64,000 bases of DNA. Source: Phoenix dactylifera. Taxonomy: Eukaryota; Streptophyta; Magnoliopsida; Arecales; Arecaceae. The translations under genes were made by a program, and so were the position numbers. Below, in pieces: positions 50,350-60,679 of this stretch (the stretch's first letter is position 1; every line of letters starts with the position of its first letter). The stretch is taken from contig NC_052392.1 in NCBI RefSeq assembly GCF_009389715.1, forward strand, positions 38,559,410-38,623,409. Reading direction: 5' to 3'. Under the pieces are notes generated by a model. It saw only the letters and a list, made by a program, of their open reading frames with translations. It searched no databases and was not told the DNA's origin.

Positions 50350-51870
50350 CTGAAATTACTTTTTTTTCTTTTTTGTTTATGGAAGGTAATGAAAATGTCT
50401 TTGTACATAGAGGAATGTGAAATATTTCTTATTGTGCAATGAATACTGCCATTCTTATGTAAATTATAAACCGATGTTGATTGTTTTAGAATGGTTTTAT
50501 AGGTTGCATGAGTACTAATGTGCCCAAAAAAATTGAAATATTTAAATTCAAGAATCAAACTGATAATAAGTAGGCTTACTAAGAAGGCAATGTGATACTA
50601 AAGATCATGGTGAAATAGGAAAAGAATGTTTTTGTTAAGGTATATTTATTAAATTTGGGAGGCCTATGTAAGAATCTCTTGAGCATTTTTTGTCTTTTCT
50701 CTTGTAGGAGGGACAAGAAAGATGCCTATATAGTAAGAAATCATAAAAAGAACGGAATAAGCCTCATGAAGTTTCCCCAGCTTTCCTCACTTCTCTCGAT
50801 GGTTCTTGCCTGAAGTTTTGAGAACAGCAGTCTCTTTTCTACTAGGAGTTTTTATAGATTGTTTCCTCTGGCTCTGAATTCACAATATGCTCCTCACTGT
50901 TGACAGCCTTCAGTATGATGCAGGGGAAATGGACAGGGATATCTTCTTTACTGGACAAGTGATGCGTCGGCAGAACTAGAAGAGGAAAACGACTTCTGCA
51001 GCTGGAATAGGATTCTCTGACTGCGGATGTGTCATTGGCTGCTTGGCATGAGCAGAATGCTTGGATCTTTTTAGGCAACAAATCTTCCTTGCTGACTGTT
51101 CTTCACAGCACTCCTTTGCAGCCTCTTGGGCAGGGGCACCACGGAGAAAAAGAGACCAATCTGAGGATCTCATCTTCCATGTTCCAACCACCAGATTCTG
51201 CCAGATCAGAGGGGAAATTTGGCTGCTGAGGAGTCTCCAAACCAAGCCTTTCCTGTTTACTGCTTCCCTACCTTGATGCTACTTTTTCTTTTCCCTGCTT
51301 TGTTTTTCATTCTCTGTTATAGGTCCATTGTGCATAGAGCTGGAGGTCGATGGGCTGGGATGCGGAGTGACTTGTGGATTTTGCCTCATTTTGAACTGTT
51401 AGGTAAGGTCTCTTCACATTCTTTCTTGCATCATTTATATCTTCATAAAATAGTTGCGACTGTGTCAACTTTTTTTGCCCTCTCTTTTAGCTTGAGATGA
51501 TTTTAATGCATAAATATGAGCTTCAGAAGTACAGAGATTCATAGAAAAAAAATGAAAAGGTGGCTTGCCTAATGCACATTACTTTCTGTACAATCATACC
51601 TGCTTACACTTCCGTAACTGATTTTCTCTGCATATGGTTTAAGTATTGTAAGTGAACCTAAATATAAATACACCAAAGTTACTATGCATTAGGTAGTTTA
51701 AGTTTTACCATTGTATCATTTAACATTACTCTCATAATTGATACTTGTAACAGCATTACGATCCTTGGTTATTTTCTGAAGTACGTGAATTATTTAGCAA
51801 GGCAGAAACCAACCAACATAAAAAAGAAAATTAAGGGGAAGCCTGGTAGTGAAGCGACATTTTTGTTTTT
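50350..51870. other. no supported gene; possible dead coding remnant at 50.85-51.25 kb
   Basis: On the minus strand near 51.25-50.85 kb, three frames in turn give protein-like text (for example PNFPSDLAESGGWNMEDEI), suggesting a frame-shifted exon of an unknown protein. No family is recognised. Confidence 0.3.
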
Positions 51871-51871
51871 A

Positions 51872-52007
51872 ACATCTAGAAGGCTGTGCAAACCGACATC
51901 AGGCACTTTGGAGTATGTTGAGATGAAATGAAATTCAATTCATTTGTTTCTTTTGGTATGTGATTATTCAAGGCCAACTCGAAACAATGACAAAGGATCG
52001 CTGTATA
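51872..52007 (-). pseudogene. MET1 exon 9 fragment
   Basis: The minus strand starts TATACAGCGATCCTTTGTCA, where exon 9 of the gene starts TATAGAAGTGATCCAGTGTC. It later reads ATCACATACCAAAAGAAAC (HIPKE) and AATGAATTGAAT (NELN), against [11 protein letters not shown] in MET1. Stops interrupt it. Its orientation is opposite to the exon 10/11 copies 2 kb away, so an inversion has occurred if they were once one copy. Confidence 0.75.
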
Positions 52008-52239
52008 GAATATGCATGGTTTTGTAGTAGCCATTTTACTCAAAATGGAAACAGAAAATTTAAGAAATTAATTTTCATCAGTGATGAGATTGAATGCTTT
52101 TCTATTATATCCCTTGGTCTGGACTGTGCTTCTCTTGCGATGCTCTTGATTGCAGTATGATAGGAACATCTTGATATTGCGATCTTTAGTTCTAGGCCTG
52201 TAGATACATTGGCTCAAATTCACATTACTAGAGTGCAGA

Positions 52240-52830
52240 CCAAGGTTCGCTGGACGAGTATTGGGGGTTGTACCGGCCGGCGGCTGATTTGGTATGGTAC
52301 CAGTATGTACCATACCAATCTAAATGCATATTTAAGCAGTGAGAGGGAGAAGAGAGAGAGGGAGAGGGAGGAAGAGAGAGAGAGGGAGAGGGAGAGAAAA
52401 TCCTAACCCCAACACTAGGAGAACTGGGGATGGGGAGAGAAGATGAAGGGAAGAAAGAGGGATGGGGAGAGGGGGGGGGGAGGGAGAGGGAGAAAGAGAG
52501 GTGTAACGAGCAACAACGTCGATTGAGGGCATCGGCATTAGCATTAGTGTCGATCGAGGGCATCAACATCGATCGTGGTGGCATCAGCATACCGGTGGAG
52601 TCCTCAACGTCAAGCACTGGTGGGGTTTCGAAGCACTAATCATGGTGATCATCACAGGAGGGAAAACTTGAGAAGTGGGGAGAGAGTGGGGGGGGGGAGA
52701 GAACGAAGGGGTCGAGTTCGAGTTAGGGGGTTTTAAAGACTGAAATGTCCAGATTGATCTCGGTTTTTGGCTGGTTCAGTTTCGTATGGTCCGAACTGCC
52801 AAGTTTCGAATGGTGGTGTAGACCTAGTAC
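52240..52830. repeat. GA/GGGG-rich repeat element with GGTATGGTACC words
   Basis: It begins with TTGGTATGGTACCAGTATG and its near-mirror ACCATACCAAT. It continues with long purine tracts (GAGAGG, GGGGGG) and ends in GTATGGTCC-like sequence. Composition and GGTACxG words are shared with the insertion in MET1 intron 10. Frames through it are low complexity. Confidence 0.45.
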
Positions 52831-53529
52831 CATGTATCAGCCTTATGGAAATCTAGGATCAACTGGGATTTTGAATGTACTTGAGCTGCAATATGTACTA
52901 GAATCTGACTGTTATAATGGAAACACTGGTGGATCCACCCTCAAGTTCCATTCCATGGGATTGCTTTATCTTCAACTTCCGCTACTTTTTTTCCCTTCAT
53001 TTATTTGTTTTCTTTTTCATGTCTCTCTCTCTCTATACACACACACACATGTATATATTATATATGTATGTATGCATGCATGCTTGCTTGCTAGCAAATG
53101 ATTTAGAATTCCTAGTTCAGCAACATGCACCTTGGACCATTGAGAGCAGTTGTTACTTGGGATTTGAATTTTGATCTAGCTTCACTGCTGCCCTCTTGGC
53201 CAGGCTTCCTCCCATCCTAGACCTCAAAAGAAGAATTAATATAGTTATGCTTATGTATATATACGTTCATTATCTTTTATCTGACTGTTATTTTATCAAT
53301 GTTTGCTTTAGCTACTAGGTACTTTTATACTGTTTTACTTATATTGCGTTGTGAACTTTATGTCAAAGCTTGTTTAAATATAGAATATTTATAAATAGGG
53401 ATGCATATCTGGTGATTTGGATATTCATATGGAGGCATAGGTTAATTGAGTAGACTGGACAATGGAAGTGGGATAGTTGATAAGTGGAAAGGAAATCATC
53501 AACTATCTTGAACGTGAAAACTGAATCTA

Positions 53530-54835
53530 TGTAACATCTGTTTGATTAATAATTAGTTGGTAATGGAAAGAGAACTATTATTCCCTTTCTGTTATCAGCT
53601 AATTAATAATCAGACATTACATGTGTTTAGTAAAGACATCCTAGACATTGAAATCAGTACCTACCCTCAATATTTGTTTGATTATTAATTAATTGGTTAT
53701 GGTCCAGTATGTTGCTAATTAGTAATCAAACCACAACACTTAATTTCTGATTCATATGGCAAGGAAGTTTTTTGAATGACACCTCTATCTTTCTTGTACA
53801 AAGCCACATGGATGAGTGAAGACTTCCTAGGCTCTGGAAGGGCATCTAACCTGAATGGTTTTTTTTTGATTATTAATTAGTCAATAGCAATTTTTTTTGC
53901 TAAGCAATTAATAATGAAATAAGCATTATGTACTTTAGTTTCATATAGCAGGGATTTTTTTTTTGCAGGATGTGGACACCTCTATCTTTCCTGTACAAAG
54001 CCACATGAAGAAGTAAACGCATCCTAGATTTGAAATTAACCTTGAATTCTTTTTGGATTTTTAATTAATTAGTAATGGTCTGTTTCCAACTAATTAATAA
54101 TTAAACCAACATTACATAATTTTAGTTTCGAATGACAAGTGAAGCTTTTTGACAACATGAAAGTGACACCTCTATCTTTCTTTTACAATACCACATGGAG
54201 GAGTGAAAACTTCCTATGCTTTGAAAATTAGTACCCTACACTCAACTTCTGCAGCTCTGCTTGATTATTAATTAGTTAATAACGGTCAGTTACAAACTAG
54301 TTAATAATCAAATTAATATTTTGCGCTTTCAGTTTCAAAGGATTTTTTAAGGCACGAGAATGACACCTCTTTCTTGTACAAAACCACATGGAGTAAAGAC
54401 AGTGGAGACTTTGAAATTAGCATCTACTGCAGATATTTGTTTGGTTATTAATTAATTGGTAACAATCCGTTACTAACTAATTAATATCAAACCAACATTA
54501 CGCAATTTTAGTTTCAAATGGCAGGAGAATTTTTCTGACAACATGAGAATGACACCTCTGTTTTTCTTTTACGGAGTCAGGTAAGGAGTGAAGACTTCGT
54601 AGGCTTTGGAATTAGTGCCTACCCTTAATGTTTGCTTGATTATTAATTAGTTTGTAACGGTCTGTTACTAACTAATTAATAATCAAACAAACAATAGTAG
54701 CTTTAGCTTTAAATAGTGGGGCTTCTTTTTTTTTGGCAGCACGAGAACGAACCCTTAATCTTTATTGTACAAAGCCATGTGGAGGAGTGAAAACTTCCAG
54801 GTTCTGAAAATTAACACCTACCCTTATCCTTTACG
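53530..54835. repeat. ~190-bp tandem array, each unit with an inverted repeat
   Basis: The marker GACACCTCTATCTTTC recurs near 53777, 53966, 54166, 54361, 54549 and, decayed, 54748, at intervals of about 188-200 bp. Each unit contains TGATTATTAATTAGTTxGTA, then ACGGTCxGTTAC, then the reverse complement TAACTAATTAATAATCAAA, forming an imperfect hairpin of about 50 nt. This is followed by TTTTAGTTTCAAATGGCA, the GACACC marker, ACAAAGCCACATGGAGGAGT and GAAGACTTCCTAGGCTTTG. The 72-bp module at 28.8-29.4 kb matches one part of the unit. Confidence 0.85.
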
Positions 54836-54861
54836 CACCAGTACCTTCCTCTCTTTTCTTC

Positions 54862-54868
54862 TATAAAT
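54862..54868 (+). promoter_or_regulatory. TATA-box-like motif at the array edge
   Basis: TATAAATCCCACC directly follows the last 190-bp unit and precedes an ATG at 54913 by 45 nt. The same motif and context follow the array at 29.4 kb. Confidence 0.4.
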
Positions 54869-54912
54869 CCCACCTTGCGTCAAACTATTTCCATTCCCTC
54901 ACCATTCCCAGT

Positions 54913-55065
54913 ATGATAGATTTTAGTCACTTGGATTGGCCTTCCTCTCTGAGGGGAAATTCAACAATGAGGGGAGAAACCCATAGTGTCTCAGCTTTGT
55001 GGTGCAGAGAATTGCCTTGTACAAGATCACCACCATCTTGGGTCGGACTGTCTAGTACCCTTGAG
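54913..55065 (+). other. candidate first exon of unknown transcript
   Basis: A 51-codon open frame (MIDFSHLDWPSSLRGNSTMR...) ends at GAG before GTAATAAG, a good donor. A possible acceptor (GCTGCAG at 55844-55850) follows, but in that phase the frame closes after about 17 codons. No family is recognised; it may be a non-coding RNA or a relic. Confidence 0.25.
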
Positions 55066-56680
55066 GTAATAAGAATTAATAAATTTCTCATGTTTTATAT
55101 GCTATGTTATGTATAATACAAGAGCAAATGAGTAGGTTCTTCGTACTTATACTAAAGTCGCTCTCATTTTTTCCATTATTTCATAATATTATTAGTATGG
55201 TCTATCGCATGGGCTTTTAGCAAATAGAATATTAGGTTGCATTTTTCTTTAGTGGTTACACAATGAAAACCCTCTGAGTTAGAGCTAACGCTTTTCCTTC
55301 TGATGTGGATAGTGGTGTCAATGAAAAGATAACAATGAAAAGATCATCAAATACAATTCCCTTAAAAAATGATCATCAAATACAAATGTTATTCAACGCT
55401 TTCCTGTTTTTCAGTGCCGATGAAATTTATGGACACATGCTTTAAATGGTTCTAGTGATATATAGGCTAGATAGAAGCTGCGATTTCGTCCTTTTCTTTG
55501 TTATTAACTTCAGATTTTAATTTAGTTATATGTACAAAAATTAGCATATACTTCGTGTGATTACAGTATATCAGCTATGATGAAGATATGTAGCAATGGG
55601 TAATTAAGGACATAAGGTAAATAGGTACTAAGACTAAAACCTGTGTGTATACTTACACCACTAATTTTTACAGATGATACTTCCTATTTTTCTGTTGCCA
55701 AAATACTCGGTTCTTTTTTGTTTATATGTAACCAAAACTTTCAACTTGAAGCACACAATTGACCCATCCCATCTCTTTTTCCTTCGTACCTCCTTATATT
55801 GTTGGTAGCTATACCATTCTTACAGAAAATCATCTTATCATATGCTGCAGGTAGGATGGAGTTTGGTCATGTGGGTTCATGCATTTCTTCCCCCAAGTTG
55901 AACTCCAAGGGCAACGGGAAGAATTTACGGACCACACCAAAATTGACCCTCATCAGTAGGGTCAAACAATCTCATGTCATGGAGTTTGGTCCGTCTACTC
56001 CTGCCAAAGAATCATGAGGCACAACCTAAAGAAAAGAAAGAAACCCAGCATGCAATGATCCAACTTTGTATCAACAAGTGATCGTAATAAAACTCAAAAG
56101 AGTATTTAGGCCATACTAACATTGAGACGGTAGCATCCGCTGCAACCTTGTATTCTTCTTCGAGTTGGAAGGCAATCTTTCAAGAGATTTGGTAATAAGT
56201 ACACAGCTCATTCAGAAATTTTTGGTATTGCAAAACACTGCTTCTTTTATCTCCTCTAGCGTGGAAATTTCACAAGCCTACTTAAGTGAGGTTCATTAAC
56301 TAAAGGTTCAAGTTTTAGAGTCGATAAAAGTCGACGGAAGTGTAAAGGTGGATTGTTATGCTTGATGCATATAAGCCGACGTGTTTCATTCTCTCTGCAC
56401 TTCGATATTGACATGTAAATCATAATAACTTACTTTCCTTTTGAAAATAAAAAAAGGAACGACTACTAGCCCAAGAGGTAACTGAATTAATGATATGAGA
56501 TGAGTTTGAAGGTGGTGGTGGTGATGATGGAAAACTTACATAAAGATCAAGTGTGCAGGTAGATTGATTCGTTCTTGCTCAAGGGGGAAGCAATGCCCAT
56601 CTTCCTGCGGGCTCAAAGTCTTGGAGATGATTTCTGGCCTTCCTCTTCTTTGCATATTGTCTTTAGATGTAAGAGACAGC
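55066..56680. other. no supported gene
   Basis: Contains the 72-codon frame 55799-56017 (MEFGHVGSCISSPKLNSKGN...), not recognised. The rest is AT-rich. Confidence 0.35.
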
Positions 56681-56689
56681 TACACTATA

Positions 56690-57345
56690 AGAGTTGTTGG
56701 TGCTTTTGTTGAAGGCATCGCCAATTGAGATACGATCTCAATGAGTTTGGCATTATGTGAGATATTCCTTCATCTCATTATCCATCAAAATAGAACATCA
56801 TACTCATTTTTGTCCTTTGATGTACTACAAATACAAATAGCCCATTTCCCATTTGCTTGTATTGCTCGCATATTTGGACTCCAAACTAAGGATCCTATGG
56901 ATGTAGAGGACCAAAGCTTTGATGTTAACTTGATCTAAGCAGAGAAAAGGAAGAATTTTCTCAATCTGCCTAACTTGATCTCTCGAATTTAGAAAAAGCT
57001 AAAGAAAATTGCAAAAGTAAGGTTTACATCTCCTTTTCTTTCATTAATGATCCACACATCATAAACCGAGGTATATAGCTCTTTTTTATAATAGAAGTAA
57101 GCTCCTCCTTTTCATAATTCGAGTTAGATTCTCTCCTAGTTCGAATAGAACTAAGTTTCTAGAAATAAATATGATTAGTATAAATAATCATAAAAAAAGC
57201 TAAAATTCAATAGATATCGACTTCTACATCAACTTCGTCTGCTACTACTCTGCCTAATTTTTCTCAAGTTGAGAAATATGCTTGGTTAAAATTTATTCCA
57301 AAAAAAAACTTTCAGTTTGACTAGTTTGTTTCGATGTCAAACAAT
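56690..57345 (-). mobile_element. LTR plus leader remnant, copy 2
   Basis: About 260 bp of leader-like sequence (AGAGTTGTTGGTGCTTTTGT..., then ATGGATGTAGAGGAC) is followed by a word like GATGTTAACTTGATC and then the repeat also seen at 44.33 kb. The corresponding word in the neighbouring copy, GCTCTAATATCAACTTGATCC, resembles the reverse complement of the initiator-Met primer-binding site TTGGTATCAGAGC. This places a minus-strand LTR to its right. Confidence 0.55.
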
Positions 57346-57529
57346 AGAATTTTGCCTCGTTTTAACCCTTAGGTGGTTGCCTCTTGCCAAATAAAAACTG
57401 AAAATAGGGAAATGCTTGCTTCTTTACCTTACGACTGAATCGTTTGGCTTACTTGGAGATGAATTTTAGTCTTATTCTTCTTTGCTAGATGGTGGATCCT
57501 CATCTCTAGATGTGGAAAACAGATTTGCT

Positions 57530-58215
57530 ACAAGAGTTGTTAGGGCTTGTGTTGAAGGCATTGTGAATTAGGACACGATTTTAGTATGTTGGACTATCTT
57601 CTCCTCTAATTATATGATACATCTTTTCATCTCATTATCTACTAAAGTAGAATTGGCAGCCATTTTTGTCTTTGTCCTTTCAGGTACTACAAGCACGGAT
57701 AATCCTTCTCTCGTCTGCTTATATTACTTATATACCTCGACAACAGATTAAGGCTCCCATGGATGTAGAGGACTGATGCTCTAATATCAACTTGATCCAA
57801 TCGGAAAGAAGGAAGAATTCCCTCAACCTACCCAATTCAAATTTTTCAAAAAAAAAGAGAAGAAAAACATAGAAAATTTAGGAAAGTAGGGTTTTCATCC
57901 TCTTTTCTTTCATTTATGATCCACACATTATCAACTGAGGTACATAGCCCTTATTTACAATAGTAGTGAGGTCCTTCTTTGCATAATTCGGATCGGATTC
58001 TACTTCTAGTTTGAATAGAACCAAGTTCCTAAAAATAAATATGATTAGAAGAAATAATTATAAAAAAAAAACTATAAAAGGTATATCTCGATTCCTATAT
58101 CAACTTTATCTTATGTTGCTCTGTCCATTTCTTTCGGATTGAAAAATACGTTGTCAAAGCCTTTTCTGAAAAGAAACTTTTTGATGTGACTAGATTGTTT
58201 CAAGGCCCAAATGAA
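57530..58215 (-). mobile_element. LTR plus leader remnant, copy 3
   Basis: The same unit as 56.69-57.35 kb, displaced by about 850 bp: AGAGTTGTTAGGGCTTGTG, ATGGATGTAGAGGACTGATG, CTCTAATATCAACTTGATCC, AAAGAAGGAAGAATTCCCTC, ATTTATGATCCACACATTAT, and the end at GACTAGATTGTTTCAAGGCCC. Tandem arrangement suggests a local duplication of one dead retroelement end. Confidence 0.6.
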
Positions 58216-59300
58216 TAAAAATCTCAAAAAGGTTATCCAATTTGAATAAAAATAATCATCTCAATTAGGTGTTGTATGATCATGTTATGACTTCTAGAAG
58301 TTTGACTCGCAATTTAGCTTCCTAATGTTCGGATCTTGCAGCTGAACTCTATCCAACCTTACTCGTAATGACCAAAGTAGTCCATATCAAGTTCAGTGAT
58401 TTTTTTGAATCAAAAAGGTGTGTAAAAGGGCCGGGATCAAGTTACACCTAGAGTTATATTTTTTTTTAAGTTGAATCATTTGATTGATCTACTATTTTTA
58501 AATTGTTGTAAACTAAAAGTCATGCAATTTGGATATCTCTGGCCTATGCATCACATAGTTAAAAAATTAGATAGTTTAAATAATATAAAATAATATATGT
58601 TTTTTTTGACCTAATGTAGGGGTATCCAAAAATCATGTGATTTTTAGGTATATAAACAGTTTAGAGGCAGGAGAACATATCCAATTGTTCGGATCATTGA
58701 TGTAGGATCTCCATTGTCTAATTTAATAAAAGGTGTAACTCTATTAGAGTTGGACTAGATTTAACTTGAACTTGTTCATGGGCCAAGCTAGGCTTTGCCC
58801 AAAAATCAATGTAATTTACTTTAGAGTCGGGTCATGCTTTTCCCAAAAGTCAAAATAATTCACTTGGGCCCAAGCCCAACTGGCTTGACCTATAGGCCTA
58901 CCTCACAGGCTCAAGCCTGACCCTTACTCGAGCTTGAGGTAGGGCCTTGGACTTCATGACATAGTTCCTAGCCTCTGTATCTAGATAGCCTTTTCTCATC
59001 TCGGTGAACCTTACACTTTAGAAATGATAAGAGGTCATGATAACAATTTATGAGGGAAGAGGGCCCGACGATTGGTATATATTATTTTTAAAAATATTAA
59101 AAAATAAAAAATATTAAATATTAAATACAAATAATTAAATGTTGCAAACAAACCTACAATATGTTTATTATCCCATTAATTTCGCATATCGATAATCATT
59201 GTTAATTAAATCTACAAATATATGAAATATAAACAAAAATACAAGAAAAATAGGAAAAAATTCTGGCAGAACCAGGTCGGTTACAGCTTTAACATGTAGG
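58216..59300. other. intergenic, decayed repeat with GGGCCCAAGCCC words
   Basis: No gene. Around 58.74-58.96 kb, sequence with GGGCCCAAGCCCAACTGG and CTCAAGCCTGACCC recalls hAT-like MITE interiors, but ends were not found. Confidence 0.35.
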
Positions 59301-59301
59301 C

Positions 59302-59535
59302 GTGAGCCTAGTTATTGAACAGGCCCAGTCCTTCAGGGCCACATATGTGTATCGGAAGGCCAACTCAACTGCCAACTGGGTGGCATTATATACGGCACAG
59401 CATTCTAGAGATTTTATATGGAGGAACGAGGCGGATGTTCCCCAACTGCTGGGTCAGTTTTTTTTTCTTGATATTCTTGGCCGTACTCAGTTACGTTCAG
59501 CGTGAGGTGCCGCTTGACAAAAAAAAACAAAAAAC
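59302..59535 (+). mobile_element. LINE 3' end: RNase H C-terminus and A-rich tail
   Basis: The frame 59302-59505 reads VYRKANSTANWVALYTAQHS, then RDFIWRNEADVPQLL and FFFLDILGRTQLRSA with stop. This is the typical last segment of plant LINE RNase H (VYREANxxADWVA...LxxILxxDxLG). A short 3' untranslated stretch and an A-rich tail (59518-59534) follow directly. Only the last 0.23 kb is present, as expected for a 5'-truncated insertion. Confidence 0.75.
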
Positions 59536-60679
59536 GGGCCCAGCCCGGCCCAGCCCGCCGGGCCACCATGAACAGTTAACACATCATCATCGATATATCG
59601 GCTGGAAATAAATTAATCTCAATGACGAACAAAGAGTGATAGTTATAATAATCTCTACACACGGAGACGAAGATGGGAGAGTGTACGCCGCTTCGTAGCC
59701 TTTATTTATTCTTCTCCTTAATGGAAATTGATGACTTCCCTCTTTCCAATTTCAGTTTCCAATTCAATCGGACAAGAAGCTGGATGGATCGATTCAGGTC
59801 AGTCGGCGATCTTTCTTTTTTTTTTCCCTTGATGCCATCGCCTCTTTCTTTCTTTCTTTTTTTGGATTATTTTTCTTTGGTTTTTTCGCATCGGGTTCAA
59901 TTTAGACCTTAGATAGCTATCTTGACATGCGAATTTTCTAGTCTCTCTTTTTTTTTCAACTTCATATGCCAATTAGGTGAACTATCACGTCGTTTTCTTG
60001 GATATAATTTGAACTTTTGCAGTTCGGATTGATTTGATTATCTATATATATATATATATTCTTGAGATTAGCAATTTTATTTATAAATTTGGATTTTTTT
60101 AGTGAAAAACTGTATGTCTTATTCCCCTGTTTCGCGTTTTGAATTCGATATGATTGTTGTTTGGTGGACATTTTGAATAGTTTTCTGGTGGAATAACGGG
60201 ATACTATAGTGAATAGTTGGATTCACAAATAGGATTTTAGATCGCTACAGGAAAAGGGGGGATAAAGGAAGAGAAAAGAGTGGAGGAGGTTAAGAAAAAG
60301 ATATTCTTTCCCTTTCCCTTTGCCTTGAATCAACCCCCAAAGAGAAATCTCTACAAGTCTACTATTAAGATATATTTTTTTTGATACTGTTTTGCTGGAA
60401 AAAGCATTCCTTTACTCAGCAGCAATGGTGAAATCTCTCCATCTACATTGAATTTTAGTTATCTTATATTCATTGCATGTGCTGTTTAACATGTAAATTT
60501 TGTTTGAAGCATCAGTTGCCAAAACAAAGTTCACCATTTTTTTTTCTCTCTCTCTTTTGTCTACTGATCTCCTCTATCTGTTGTGAATTCTGAAAAATGA
60601 GATACAATGCTTCTTCTTTTTCATATTTTAATTGATTCCGTGGTTCCTCATCTACAGCTGCGAATTTGATTCATGAGCA

